This document shows, one piece after another, positions 16,885 to 25,670 of a DNA stretch of 64,000 nt (its first letter is position 1; each line of letters starts with the position of its first letter). The position numbers were made by a program, and so were the translations under genes. The stretch is from contig NZ_RIBS01000005.1 of the NCBI RefSeq assembly GCF_003719825.1, positions 1-64,000 on the forward strand, given 5' to 3'. Source of the stretch: Montanilutibacter psychrotolerans. GTDB taxonomy: Bacteria; Pseudomonadota; Gammaproteobacteria; Xanthomonadales; Xanthomonadaceae. The notes under the pieces are model-generated. The model saw nothing but the letters and a program-made list of their open reading frames with translations, had not been told where the DNA came from and ran no database searches.

Positions 16885-18993
16885 TCAGGTCAGTTCGGAT
16901 TCTTCTTCCCGGACCCGTGGCTTTTCTCCCTCCAGCTGCTTTCCGGCCGCGGTCTTGGCTGCGACGCCGGCGTACTCCTCCGGACAGATGAAGGGGTACT
17001 GCCGGTCGTCGATGATCGGCTCGATGCCAAAGAAGTCGTTCAGTACCGACTCCGATGTGCAGTAGGCGCCTTCCACCCACGCCTGGTCGTTCGAGTAGGC
17101 CTCGCCGACGATGAAGATGTCGGCGTCCGCGCCTTCGATCAGTTGCGATGGCTTGCGGATCTTTCGCTGCACGTCGCCGATGTCGTAGTGCGGTGCCCAT
17201 TCGTGATAGCCGGCGTTGAACGGCGGCAGCGACCAGTCCATGTACGCCGCTTCCAGCGGCTCGGGCACGGCGCTGTAGTCGGAGTTCGGGCCGAAGTGCA
17301 GCTCGGCCAGCATCTTGCGAAGCATCTTCACCATGCGACCGGGCACCACGCGCGGGCCCTCGAGGGGCTGCGTGTCCTGCGAGATCGGGATGTGGCGCTG
17401 GTGCTTCGGGCCGAGTTCGAGCTCCTGCCAGAACGCGGTGTTGTCTTCGTCGTCGTAGCTGGCAAGGATGCCGTAGATGGGCGTCTTCTTCTGCTGGGTC
17501 GCGTTGTTGCCGAAGTACACCACCATGCGGATGGGCGAGTTGGTCACGCTCGGCCCGATGGAATCGTTGCGCGCCGCGGTGGTCAGCTGCTTGGTCTGCG
17601 CGATGGTCAGGGCCTGCTCGGTGATGTTCTCGATGGCCAGCACCAGGTCCGCCGCCGAGTTGTAGGGCACGTCGATCAGCGTCAGCATCGCCTTCAGCGC
17701 GGCGGCGGGGAACTTCTGTTCGCGCAGCGTCTTGATGGTGTCGGGCGTGAGGGTGTAGCCGACGATCTGCGCGGGGTAGGGTGCCGGGCTGTCGATGTCG
17801 GGCGCCCACCACGGCTGGTCGAAGAACATGCCGACCTTGTACGACGGCTGCATGATCGTGGACTCAAGGTAGAGATTCACCTTCTCGTGGTTGAGCACGT
17901 CCACCTCGCCCCGCGCGGGATTTCGGAAGCGCGTGGCCTGCGCCACCAGGTCGATCGCCGCGCGCGGCATCGCCAGCCAGGCTGCATCGGCCTCGCGCGT
18001 GCCGGCGGCGATGTTGGGGTTGTCGCGCCTGGCGTAGGTGAAGATCGCCTTGTCCTTCTTCCACAGGATCGAATGCAGGCGGGTGTCGGGGTGATAGCGG
18101 AACTCAACGCCACGCGCCTTGGCCAGCTTCACGACCTCGTCGAAGAGCGCGTTGAACATCCCCGAGTAGCCGATCGACAGCGTGCGGTACTGGCTGCCGG
18201 GTGTGAACTCGTTGTTGATGTTGAACGAGACGCCGGAGTGGGTGTTGATGACGTTGGAGCTGTAGCCGTTGCCATCGGCGGCGTAGTCATAGCCTTCCGA
18301 CCCGAGCTGATCGTAGAGCAGGTTCCAGTAGCCGATATCCTTGAGCAGATCGCCCTGCTGGAAGACGCTGGACTGCGGCAGCTGCGCGGTGATCCTGCCG
18401 TTCTGGTAGAAGCGGCACCAGTCGCGACGGGTGAAGTCCTCCCACGGCTTGGTCGTCGCCAGGTCCTGGACGGTGGTGAAGCCCTGATCCGGCGTGGTGG
18501 ACGCACCGAAGTCGTTCACCGCGTACGGCGCCGGGGTGTTCGAGCTGATGCCGTTGAGATAGAAGTTGCGCGAGCGCAGGTAGAAGAGCTGGTTGTCGGT
18601 GACGTTGAACGGCACCGAGCACTTGTCCAGGCCGAGTTCCGAGATGACCGTCGTGACCACGCGGTGGCCCGGGGCGAGGCCGTTGTTCGGGTCCGGGAAT
18701 TCCGCTGTCGGCAGCTTGTTCCAGTGCGAATAGCGCATGCCGCCCAGCTCGACGAACGAGTCGGTCTTGTCGTTCTTGTAGTGCCACGTGCACACGCGTC
18801 CGCCGGCCGCGCGGCTGCCGGGATTGGCCTTGGTGAAGTCGTAGCGGCCCCAGTCGTACAGCTCCAGTACGTCGCCCTTCTTCAGCTGCCTGGAAGCGAA
18901 CTTGGTCTTCTTGCTTTTGCCGTCCAGCAATCGCCATGCGGTGTAGAGTCCGGCGGCGCCGGCGCCGAAGATGGAGTAGATCTTCTGAGTCAT
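16885..18993 (-). CDS. Flavin-dependent L-amino-acid / amine oxidase
   Basis: A 702-residue FAD enzyme. The N-terminal dinucleotide site is IFGAGAAGLYTAWRL (8-22); GGRV at 64-67 and ELGGMRYS (82-89) are the second and third flavin motifs typical of amine and L-amino-acid oxidases. The C-terminal FAD contact is IFIVGEAYSNDQAWVEGAY. No signal peptide is seen. Such enzymes deaminate an amine or amino acid to an imine/keto product with release of hydrogen peroxide. Its length is near that of bacterial phenylalanine/tryptophan-type oxidases and above the usual 450-550. It starts 37 nt after a TPP-decarboxylase gene, which could act on its keto-acid product. Substrate is inference. Confidence 0.8.
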   Translation of the reverse strand: MTQKIYSIFGAGAAGLYTAWRLLDGKSKKTKFASRQLKKGDVLELYDWGRYDFTKANPGSRAAGGRVCTWHYKNDKTDSFVELGGMRYSHWNKLPTAEFPDPNNGLAPGHRVVTTVISELGLDKCSVPFNVTDNQLFYLRSRNFYLNGISSNTPAPYAVNDFGASTTPDQGFTTVQDLATTKPWEDFTRRDWCRFYQNGRITAQLPQSSVFQQGDLLKDIGYWNLLYDQLGSEGYDYAADGNGYSSNVINTHSGVSFNINNEFTPGSQYRTLSIGYSGMFNALFDEVVKLAKARGVEFRYHPDTRLHSILWKKDKAIFTYARRDNPNIAAGTREADAAWLAMPRAAIDLVAQATRFRNPARGEVDVLNHEKVNLYLESTIMQPSYKVGMFFDQPWWAPDIDSPAPYPAQIVGYTLTPDTIKTLREQKFPAAALKAMLTLIDVPYNSAADLVLAIENITEQALTIAQTKQLTTAARNDSIGPSVTNSPIRMVVYFGNNATQQKKTPIYGILASYDDEDNTAFWQELELGPKHQRHIPISQDTQPLEGPRVVPGRMVKMLRKMLAELHFGPNSDYSAVPEPLEAAYMDWSLPPFNAGYHEWAPHYDIGDVQRKIRKPSQLIEGADADIFIVGEAYSNDQAWVEGAYCTSESVLNDFFGIEPIIDDRQYPFICPEEYAGVAAKTAAGKQLEGEKPRVREEESELT

Positions 18994-19030
18994 GGTCGGA
19001 GGCCTCGCAATGGATGGTGGGAGGTGCGGT

Positions 19031-20794
19031 CTATTCGCTGCCGAGGCGATACATCTGACCAGGCAGGTCCTTCTGCGGAATCACCACTTCGACTAGAACG
19101 GGTTTGTTCTTGATGCCCGCGATGCGCGGCAGGGCGGCTTTCAGCTCGTCCACCGTCTCCACCCGCATGCCTTCCGCGCCAAAGGCCTTGGCCAGTGCGA
19201 GGTAATCCCACTTGGGCAGGATGTCGAAGGCGTCAAAGGTGTGCTTGGGGCCGGGCAGGAACGAACTCATGTCCACGTACACCTGTTCGATCGCGTAGAC
19301 CTGGTTGCTCATGACGAAGATCACGGCGTTGAGCTTGTTGCGGGCCAGCGTGGACAGCGACTGGCAGACCATCATGAAGCCGCCGTCGCCTGCGACCGTC
19401 CACGCTCGTTTGCCGCTGCCCAGTTGCGCGCCGCAGGCAGCCCCGGTCTCGAAGCCGATGCATTGCCACGCCGCCGACGAGACGAAGCTGCCCTGCGACA
19501 GGCCATAGGCGTTGGTGGCGACGTACATCGACGAACTGACGCCATACGTCATCACGATGTCCTTCAGCAGGTTGCGGTCCTGCAGGAATTTCATCGTGTG
19601 CTGGAAGAACCGGTTGTAGGTGATGACCTGCGGCTTGGCGTCGTAGACCGGGTCGGAGTTGGCCGTCCACGGCTCGGGATACTTCGGCTGCGAAGGTGCC
19701 TTCGCCTTGATCGGATAGGACTTGTTCTTCTTGAACTTCACCAGCAGCGCTTCCATGAAGTCCTGCATGGTCACGTCGCCGTACTTGAAGTATCCGGCGC
19801 GGACTCCATCGGTATCGGCCAGCACCATGTCGGAGTACTTGCTCTCGATGAAGGCCAGATAGTCGTCGGTGATGATCGCGCCGAGCGTCAGCACGCAGTC
19901 GGAGGCCTGCACGATCGCCCGCACCGATTCGATTGACGCCGCGTCGGAGTAGGTGCCGATGAACTTGTCGCCCTTCTCGTCCAGCACGGTCTTGCCGAGC
20001 GTGGTGGTGGTGTACAGGAAGCCGCTGGCGTCGATGATCTTCTGCAGGAGGTCGGACAGGCCGAAGCGCAGGATCTCCACGCCGGCGAAGATCAACGGAT
20101 TCTTTGCAGCGGTGATCTGCGTCCAGGCCTGGTCGACCGCGTTCTGCAGCGCCAGCACCGGGCTGTGGACGACGCGGGGTTTCAGCGGCGTACGTGACGG
20201 GCGAGGGCAGGGCTGGCCCCAGACTTCCTTGTAGCAGGCGATGTAGACCGGACGCCGATGGGTGATCGCGTCGGTCAGCAGCTCGTCGATCTGTTCGGCG
20301 GCCCCGACATTGGTGCTGAGCGTGATCGCCTTGACGGTGACGTACTCGAAGATCTTGCGGTCCGAATCCAGGTCACCGGTTGAATGGTGGAACAGCACGT
20401 CGTACATGTCGGTGATGTCGCGCATGTCGGCGCCGGGCGTGGCGCTGATCACCACGATCGGGCTGCGTTCGACCCAGGCGCCGGCGATGGCGTTGAGCGC
20501 GCTGTAGGTGCTCACTCCGAACTGCAGCGAGACCGCCGCCAGGCCGCGCGTGCGCGCGTACGCATCGGCGGCGTAGGAGGCGTCCAGCTCGTTGATCGCG
20601 CCGATCGTGTTGACACCGTCGAAGTACTCCAGCGCCTGCGTGAAATGCTTCACGTAGTCGCCGGGAATCTGGAACACGTCGGTGACGTTGAGCTGCTTCA
20701 GACGTGTGAGCAGGTAATCGGCGACGGTGAAGGTGGAGGCCGCCGGCGCCGCGGGCGTGTGCGCGGGCTTCTTCGAGGTGCTGGTGCGGGTCAT
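19031..20794 (-). CDS. Thiamine-diphosphate alpha-keto acid decarboxylase (PDC/IPDC type)
   Basis: A 587-residue enzyme with the three TPP-enzyme domains in order. Glu69 (INELDASYAADAYAR) is the cofactor-activating glutamate; His136-His137 (FHHSTGD) is the active-site pair found in pyruvate and indolepyruvate decarboxylases but not in acetolactate synthases. GDGGFMMVCQSLSTLARN is the start of the Mg/TPP motif, ending at SN. It should decarboxylate a 2-keto acid to an aldehyde. The start codon overlaps the stop of a 52-codon ORF (ATGA), and an amine oxidase follows 37 nt downstream, so keto-acid supply by that oxidase is the simplest model. Confidence 0.85.
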   Translation of the reverse strand: MTRTSTSKKPAHTPAAPAASTFTVADYLLTRLKQLNVTDVFQIPGDYVKHFTQALEYFDGVNTIGAINELDASYAADAYARTRGLAAVSLQFGVSTYSALNAIAGAWVERSPIVVISATPGADMRDITDMYDVLFHHSTGDLDSDRKIFEYVTVKAITLSTNVGAAEQIDELLTDAITHRRPVYIACYKEVWGQPCPRPSRTPLKPRVVHSPVLALQNAVDQAWTQITAAKNPLIFAGVEILRFGLSDLLQKIIDASGFLYTTTTLGKTVLDEKGDKFIGTYSDAASIESVRAIVQASDCVLTLGAIITDDYLAFIESKYSDMVLADTDGVRAGYFKYGDVTMQDFMEALLVKFKKNKSYPIKAKAPSQPKYPEPWTANSDPVYDAKPQVITYNRFFQHTMKFLQDRNLLKDIVMTYGVSSSMYVATNAYGLSQGSFVSSAAWQCIGFETGAACGAQLGSGKRAWTVAGDGGFMMVCQSLSTLARNKLNAVIFVMSNQVYAIEQVYVDMSSFLPGPKHTFDAFDILPKWDYLALAKAFGAEGMRVETVDELKAALPRIAGIKNKPVLVEVVIPQKDLPGQMYRLGSE

Positions 20795-20949
20795 GGCGAT
20801 TCCCGTGGCTGGAGGAAGGGCGTGCGCGTGGCGCGCGCGGCCGCGCCTCGCGCGTGGTCGTCGTCGGAAAATGGGGGGATGCGTCCGGATGCGCCGTGGG
20901 CGTGGTGTCTGTCGTTGCGACAGAAGCCGGCGATGGCGTGATCGCGCAT
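20791..20949 (-). CDS. Small ORF (52 codons) coupled to the TPP decarboxylase
   Basis: A 52-residue ORF opening MRDHAIAGFC, with an AAAGGA Shine-Dalgarno 8 nt before its ATG, better than most in the window. It ends in ATGA, its stop overlapping the decarboxylase start. It is rich in His, Arg, Asp and Ala with one Cys, and has no membrane segment or recognised domain. It could be a translational coupler, a regulatory leader or a genuine small protein. It must be tested; codon-level evidence is thin at this size. Confidence 0.45.
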   Translation of the reverse strand: MRDHAIAGFCRNDRHHAHGASGRIPPFSDDDHARGAAARATRTPFLQPRESP

Positions 20950-21492
20950 GTGGGGAGTCCTTTCCCGTTGCGTGCTTCCGCGCGAACCGTCGCGCATCGC
21001 CGCGTGGCCACACTGTCCTCCCGCGTGCCGAAAAGTCAATCGTGCGCGCAGGCGGATGCCGCGACCGGTGTGGGGGAAGCCGCGGGGCGATAGGCGTGAA
21101 AGCGGCCAGGGTCCGAGGCGCTAGCCGGAGCTGGGCAGGCATGCCGTTTGTCGTCTGCGGATCGCTGCAGCAGCGTTTCGAGTGCCGCGGCCGACTGGCG
21201 CACGACGGCGATGCATCCACTCGTCGTGCCGATGCGGCAGCGCAGCATCCGCGGATGTGCCGGCCGCGCGAACTGTCATTTCCCACAGGGGAAAAAGACG
21301 GTCGGCAAAAGGGGGAGAGGGGAGTCGACTTTCTCCTCGTCGTCGCAAACGTACGAACGTGGAGCGCGATCCCAAGGCGCACTTGCGGCGCACATGCGGC
21401 GCACGTGCAGCGCGATTTGCTGCGTGGACACTGCCGGCGTGACGTCGCGGCCACGACGTGACAACCATCCACGGACCCAACGGGAGACCCTC
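20950..21492. other. Upstream region of the decarboxylase cluster, no gene seen
   Basis: Between the minus-strand small ORF and the plus-strand hydrolase fragment. Every open frame here lacks a ribosome site and recognisable content. Promoters for the minus-strand cluster should lie here, but no convincing hexamer pair was found by eye. Confidence 0.4.
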
Positions 21493-21729
21493 ATGCCCAT
21501 CGCAACGTGGCTCGCGCGCACACTGCTCGCAGCGGCGGGAATGTCACCGATACCGGGTATCCGCGCACAGGCGTCGGAGGTGGCCCTGGCACGCCTGGAT
21601 TGCGGCAACGAACCCCAGTCGGTCAGCGTTGCCTCGTTCTCGGACACCTTCGCCTATCCCGATCTCAAGCTGCCGCTGACCTACAGCTGCCATCTGATGG
21701 CGTGCGCGTTTTTTGCCAACAACTACTAA
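21493..21729 (+). pseudogene. MBL-fold hydrolase, N-terminal fragment
   Basis: A 78-codon ORF with a signal-like start (MPIATWLARTLLAAAG) and then LARLDCGNEPQSVS, FSDTFAYPDLKLPLTYSCHL. This is the N-terminal segment of metallo-beta-lactamase-fold enzymes of the lactonase (AttM/AiiA-like) type, up to the point where the family continues into a strand leading to HxHxDH. Here it runs instead into CAFFANNY and a stop inside an 18-bp palindrome, so all catalytic residues are missing. A remnant. Confidence 0.6.
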
Positions 21730-21785
21730 CGCGTTAGTAGATGCCGCGTTAGTAGATGCCGCGTTAGTAGGTGCCGCGTTGGTAG
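21723..21785. repeat. 18-bp palindrome and 15-bp tandem repeat at a gene-fragment junction
   Basis: CTACTAACGCGTTAGTAG (21723-21740) is a perfect palindrome holding the stop of the MBL fragment. From 21731 a 15-mer GCGTTAGTAGATGCC is repeated about three and a half times (21731, 21746, 21761, 21776), the last copies degenerate. It joins two unrelated decayed genes and looks like a rearrangement scar. Confidence 0.75.
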
Positions 21786-22040
21786 AAGACTGCGGCCCAC
21801 GCCGCCCCATCGAAATGGAAGGATCACGATGAAGCCATCCGCAACGACAGGCCCGCCGACAATCAGATGCGCCAGTTCTGGACGTCCAGCGCGGTGATGC
21901 CGCGCTACACGCGGCCGGTCTACGTGCTGACCTCGAAGCAGACCTTTTCCGGGGGTGAGGAGTGCGCCTATGACCTGAAGACGCAGAAGCGCGCAAGCCT
22001 GGTCGGAGAAACCACCGGCGGCGAAGGCGAAGAGGCAGTA
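21786..22040 (+). pseudogene. S41-family (tail-specific) peptidase fragment
   Basis: An open frame without a proper start carries PVYVLTSKQTFSGGEECAYD followed by LKTQKRASLVGETTGG, the signature around the catalytic serine of S41 peptidases (TFSGGEE). Neither the N-terminal part nor the region after GETTGG is present, and the frame then degenerates. It directly follows the repeat junction. A pseudogene remnant. Confidence 0.65.
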
Positions 22041-22066
22041 GCGGGAAGCACGCTCCCGACCACCTG

Positions 22067-23014
22067 TCATGGACCGCAATGGCCCCGGCGATCAAAGCGT
22101 CCATCGAGGTAGGCGCGCAGATCCGGCTCCAGTTGCGCCGGATTGTCGAAGAAGCGGCAGACGAGCGCGAACAGCGCAAATTGCTCCCACGCGAACAGCC
22201 GGTGCGTGCGCACCATCGCCAGGGTGTGCACGCCTTCGCTGCGGATGTTGGCGCCCGAGGCGGCCAGTTCCCCGCTGCGACCGGCGGTCAGCTCCGCGCC
22301 GATGCGGCGGTGGTGGGACGACGCGCTGGTGGCCGATGTCACCAGATCGCCGAGGCCGGCGACGGTGTGGGCGGTTTCGGCTTGCCCACCCATCGCCTCG
22401 ATGATGCCCGCCAACTCGCGCGTCGCCTCGGTCAACAGGAAGCCACGCAGGTTGTCTCCCATGGCCAGGGCATCGGTCGCACCGATCAAGGGGACGTACA
22501 CGTTTTTGAGAATGGCCGCCCAGGCAGCGCCTTGAACGTCGCCGCTGTGGTCGAAACGCAGCGGCGTGCCGTCGAACAGATCGTCGAGCTGCGGTCCGAC
22601 CGCCGGTTGCGAACTGGCGGCGACAGCGAATCCGCCCCGTCCGGCCTGGAGTTCGCGGGCCAGCATCGGGCCATACAGCAGCGCCCAGCCAACGCGCGAT
22701 CCGAAGTGCTGCTGGAAGATCTGCGCCGGCGTCCGGCCCTGCTCATCCAGGCCCTTGCCGATGGAGAGGCAGATGGTGCCACCCGCAAGGCATGGCGCCA
22801 GGCGGCGGGCAAGCTCGTCATGGGGGTTGGTAGGCAAGGCGAACAGCACCACCTCACAATCCAGCGCCGCTTCCTCCAGCGGCTGGGTCTCCACGCCGGT
22901 CTGCAGGTCGCGGTCCCAGATCGTGACCTGGTGCCGCGTGCCGAGCAGTGTCTCGAACGCGCGGCCCATGGCGCCGTGGCCCAGGATCAGCACACGCTTG
23001 GCATTGCCTGTCAT
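22067..23014 (-). CDS. gpsA: NAD(P)-dependent glycerol-3-phosphate dehydrogenase
   Basis: A 315-residue protein. The start has GGGGAG 7 nt upstream. The Rossmann motif is LILGHGAMGRAF (9-20); later come SIGKGLD, the substrate-lysine region LKNVYVPLIGATDAL and the C-terminal signature GLGDLVTSATSASSHHRRIG, all in GpsA order. GpsA makes sn-glycerol 3-phosphate from dihydroxyacetone phosphate for phospholipid synthesis. HGAMG rather than the usual GxGSWG and HH for RN in the last motif make it divergent, so a paralogue with another hydroxy-acid substrate is possible. Confidence 0.75.
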   Translation of the reverse strand: MTGNAKRVLILGHGAMGRAFETLLGTRHQVTIWDRDLQTGVETQPLEEAALDCEVVLFALPTNPHDELARRLAPCLAGGTICLSIGKGLDEQGRTPAQIFQQHFGSRVGWALLYGPMLARELQAGRGGFAVAASSQPAVGPQLDDLFDGTPLRFDHSGDVQGAAWAAILKNVYVPLIGATDALAMGDNLRGFLLTEATRELAGIIEAMGGQAETAHTVAGLGDLVTSATSASSHHRRIGAELTAGRSGELAASGANIRSEGVHTLAMVRTHRLFAWEQFALFALVCRFFDNPAQLEPDLRAYLDGRFDRRGHCGP

Positions 23015-23091
23015 GGCCAGGCTCCCCAGGTTCCCCGAGGCCCAGCATAGCGGTGATTTCGGTTGTGCCGCGCCCCTGGCTGCGGGCCGCG

Positions 23092-23934
23092 TCAGCGACG
23101 CGTCGCCAACACGCCGTCCAGTGCCAGCTGGGCCTTGAACCCGGCCTTCTCCAGTCGCTTCGCCACCTCTCGCGGCACGTCGCGGCCGCTGGTCAGTTTG
23201 TTCGGGCTGCCGGTGTAGTGGAACAGTCGTCCGCCCCGGCGAAGCACGCGCGCCAGCTGATCGTAGAACACCTGCGAGTAGAGCTCGCCGGCGATGCCGA
23301 AGCGCGGCGGGTCGTGCAGCAAGGCGTCTACCGAGGCGTCGCCGATCTGCGCGATCGCCTGCGACACGTCGGCGTGGGTGAGCTGGAATCGACCGCCATT
23401 GGCCGGTGCGTCGGGGTCCGGTGACCACGGGTTGAGCGTGCGCAGCCACAGCACGTCGACGTTCTTCTCGAACGAGTGGATACGCGCGACGCCTGCCTCG
23501 AGACAGCAGGCGGCGAAATAGCCCAGGCCGCCGCACGTGTCGAGGATCACCTTGCCGTGCGGCTCGACCAGCGTCACCTTGCGACGTGCATCCTCGAAGG
23601 GCGACTCCTTCGAAGTGGGCAGCATCTTGATGCCATCGATCTCGAAGGTCGGAGCGCCCCATTCGGTCGGCACGAGCTTGATCAGCGAGCCCGAAAAGCG
23701 CGACACCGGCGTGAACTCATCGCCGTCCCAGTAGTAGATCGTGCGGTCCTTCAGCTTTTCCGGGTACGGATAACGCAGGTTGTGCCATTGCCAGGCGTCC
23801 AACTCCAGCTGCGCGTCCGCGATCGATCGTCCCAGGTCGAGCGAGCCGGTCCATGTGCCGGCACCGGCATCGCGCGCGGCCAGCAGCGCCTGGGCGAGGT
23901 CACGGGTGAGCAGGGGACCGGAATACTGCGACAT
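23092..23934 (-). CDS. Class I SAM-dependent methyltransferase
   Basis: A 280-residue protein, start with AGGAG 10 nt upstream. Motif I is ILDTCGGLGYFAACC, the acidic ribose contact HSFEKN follows, and the catalytic-site-like HDPPRFG is at motif IV. The DPPRF form and overall order recall the predicted methyltransferases first noted in archaea (COG2521). The first 110 residues are a separate N-terminal domain with many aromatic residues (WQWHNLRYPYP). It is followed on the same strand by gpsA after a 77-nt gap. Substrate unknown. Confidence 0.7.
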   Translation of the reverse strand: MSQYSGPLLTRDLAQALLAARDAGAGTWTGSLDLGRSIADAQLELDAWQWHNLRYPYPEKLKDRTIYYWDGDEFTPVSRFSGSLIKLVPTEWGAPTFEIDGIKMLPTSKESPFEDARRKVTLVEPHGKVILDTCGGLGYFAACCLEAGVARIHSFEKNVDVLWLRTLNPWSPDPDAPANGGRFQLTHADVSQAIAQIGDASVDALLHDPPRFGIAGELYSQVFYDQLARVLRRGGRLFHYTGSPNKLTSGRDVPREVAKRLEKAGFKAQLALDGVLATRR

Positions 23935-24152
23935 GGGGGACGAACTCCTGGACGATCGGAAGGGGCGCTTTGGACAGCCCCGGACGCAACGGATAGCAGA
24001 TCAGGATACAGGCCCGGGCATCGGGCATTGCAGCCCGGCCAGTGCCACGGTCAAGCGCATCCGGGCCGGTCCGATGCCGTAGAACCGGCGCGGTTGGGGG
24101 CGATGCTAGAGTGACCAGCCCTTGCGCAACGCATGACAAGACGAGCGACGTG

Positions 24153-25073
24153 ATGACTGAAGCCTTCTACCCCATCGGCACGCCCGGACAGCCCTGGGGC
24201 GACGCGGAAACGTCCGAATGGCTGTCGCGACAGACCCGGCAGCGCAGCTATGCGGTCGACGTGCTGAGCGTGATCGATCGCTTGCGTTCGCGATTCGAGG
24301 TGGTGGAGTACGGTCGCCTGGACTATGCCCCTGACGCCTACCCGCTGTTGGCGATCAGGAGCCGGAACTGGCGCGACGATCTGCCCTGCATGCTGGTCAC
24401 CGGCGGCGTGCATGGCTACGAAACCAGTGGCGTCCACGGGGCGTTGCAGTTCGTCGATCAACATGCGGCGGACTACGAAGGTCGCGCCAACCTGCTGGTC
24501 GCGCCGTGCGTCAGCCCCTGGGCCTACGAGCGCGTGCACCGTTGGAACCCCCAGGCGATCGACCCGAACCGCTCGTTCCGTGCCGACAGCCCGGCGCCGG
24601 AGTCGGCGGCGCTGATGCGGCTGGTCGCACCGCAGCGCGATGGCATGCTCATGCACATCGACCTGCACGAAACCACCGACACGGACGAGTCCGAGTTCCG
24701 GCCCGCACTGGCCGCACGCGACGGCAAGCCCAGTGAGCCCGGTGAGATCCCCGACGGCTTCTACACCGTAGGCGACACCGAGAACCCGCAGCCGGCGTTC
24801 CAGCAGGCGGTGATCGCGGCGGTGGCCAAAGTCACCCACATCGCCCCGGCCGATGGCAACGGCGAGATCATCGGCTCGCCCGTGGTGGCACCGGGCGTCA
24901 TCAACTACCCGCTCAAGCAGCTCGGCCTGTGCGCCGGCATCACCAACGCGCGTTACACCACCACCACCGAGGTCTATCCGGACAGTCCGCGCGCCACCCC
25001 CGAGCAGTGCAACGCCGCCCAGGTGGCCGCGGTGTGCGCGGCCATCGATTTCGCGCTGGCGCACCCGGCATAA
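24153..25073 (+). CDS. M14-family metallocarboxypeptidase / deacylase (AstE-ASPA type)
   Basis: A 306-residue protein. Zinc ligands appear as HGYET (HxxE) in VTGGVHGYETSG and a later His in MHIDLHETTD; the arginine/asparagine substrate pattern IDPNRSF follows the family. Members of this branch remove acyl or aminoacyl groups from small peptides or amino acids. No signal peptide, so it is cytoplasmic. The ribosome site is weak; a GTG one codon upstream is an alternative. A strong hairpin lies 15 nt after the stop. Confidence 0.82.
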   Translation: MTEAFYPIGTPGQPWGDAETSEWLSRQTRQRSYAVDVLSVIDRLRSRFEVVEYGRLDYAPDAYPLLAIRSRNWRDDLPCMLVTGGVHGYETSGVHGALQFVDQHAADYEGRANLLVAPCVSPWAYERVHRWNPQAIDPNRSFRADSPAPESAALMRLVAPQRDGMLMHIDLHETTDTDESEFRPALAARDGKPSEPGEIPDGFYTVGDTENPQPAFQQAVIAAVAKVTHIAPADGNGEIIGSPVVAPGVINYPLKQLGLCAGITNARYTTTTEVYPDSPRATPEQCNAAQVAAVCAAIDFALAHPA

Positions 25074-25087
25074 ACGACGAACGAACC

Positions 25088-25117
25088 GGCTGGGGTAGGC
25101 GAAGCGCCGCCCCAGCC
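25088..25117. terminator. Bidirectional hairpin between convergent genes
   Basis: GGCTGGGG (25088-25095) pairs with CCCCAGCC (25110-25117), with a smaller GGC/GCC inner pairing. It separates the M14 gene from the convergent SRPBCC gene. Confidence 0.55.
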
Positions 25118-25154
25118 TCGCGGCAACCGGCACGCGACAGACCCCGACTTCACC

Positions 25155-25670
25155 CTACGACTCGGGCACGTGCCCCGACGCGTTCTGCGCGAGGTACTTG
25201 TCGATCAACTCCAACTGCTTCTCCCATCCGCCCTCGTTGGAGGCGTACGCCTCCTGGCGACGATCGGACGGCAGGCGGTCGAAGCCGGACTCGGTGATCG
25301 TCAGCAACGTGCCACCGGGTGCATCGTCCAACGCAAACTCCACCAGGGTGGTGGGCTGCTGTGCCGGATCGACGGCGGGGTCGGGGACGCCGGGATGCCA
25401 GCGGAACGCCAGCAGGCGCTCGGGTTCGATGCGGTGGACGTCGAGCTCCAGCGCCGCGCCGCGGTAGGGCTCCTGCATTTTGGCCACCTCGGGATCGACT
25501 TGCGTCGGCACGATCCGGCCGCTCAGGTGACGACCGGGAGCGAAGTCGCCGTCGAACTCGGCGCCGAACCAATGGCCGAATTGTTCCGGCTGACGAATGG
25601 CCTGCCATACGCGTTCGCGCGGCGCATGCAGCAGGGTCTGCTTTTCGATGCGATCGGTTGCGTGGGTCAC
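25155..25670 (-). CDS. SRPBCC / AHSA1-family protein
   Basis: A 171-residue protein from a GTG start with GGAGG 6 nt upstream. It opens IEKQTLLHAPRERVWQAIRQ and contains the family's PEQFGHWFG helix and a closing helix GGWEKQLELIDKYLAQ, the Bet v1-like fold of activator-of-Hsp90/START-type proteins. Such proteins bind hydrophobic ligands or act as minor stress proteins. It stands alone, divergent from the lysozyme gene, with nothing notable in the 288 nt between. Confidence 0.82.
   Translation of the reverse strand: MTHATDRIEKQTLLHAPRERVWQAIRQPEQFGHWFGAEFDGDFAPGRHLSGRIVPTQVDPEVAKMQEPYRGAALELDVHRIEPERLLAFRWHPGVPDPAVDPAQQPTTLVEFALDDAPGGTLLTITESGFDRLPSDRRQEAYASNEGGWEKQLELIDKYLAQNASGHVPES

Noticed and set aside
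16765-19113. 782-codon plus-strand open frame opposite the flavin oxidase
   Set aside because: Mirror frame of a gene with clear FAD motifs; Val/Arg/Asp-rich without a fold.
24051-25133. Minus-strand 360-codon frame opposite the M14 enzyme
   Set aside because: No motif; the plus strand carries HxxE and downstream zinc His.
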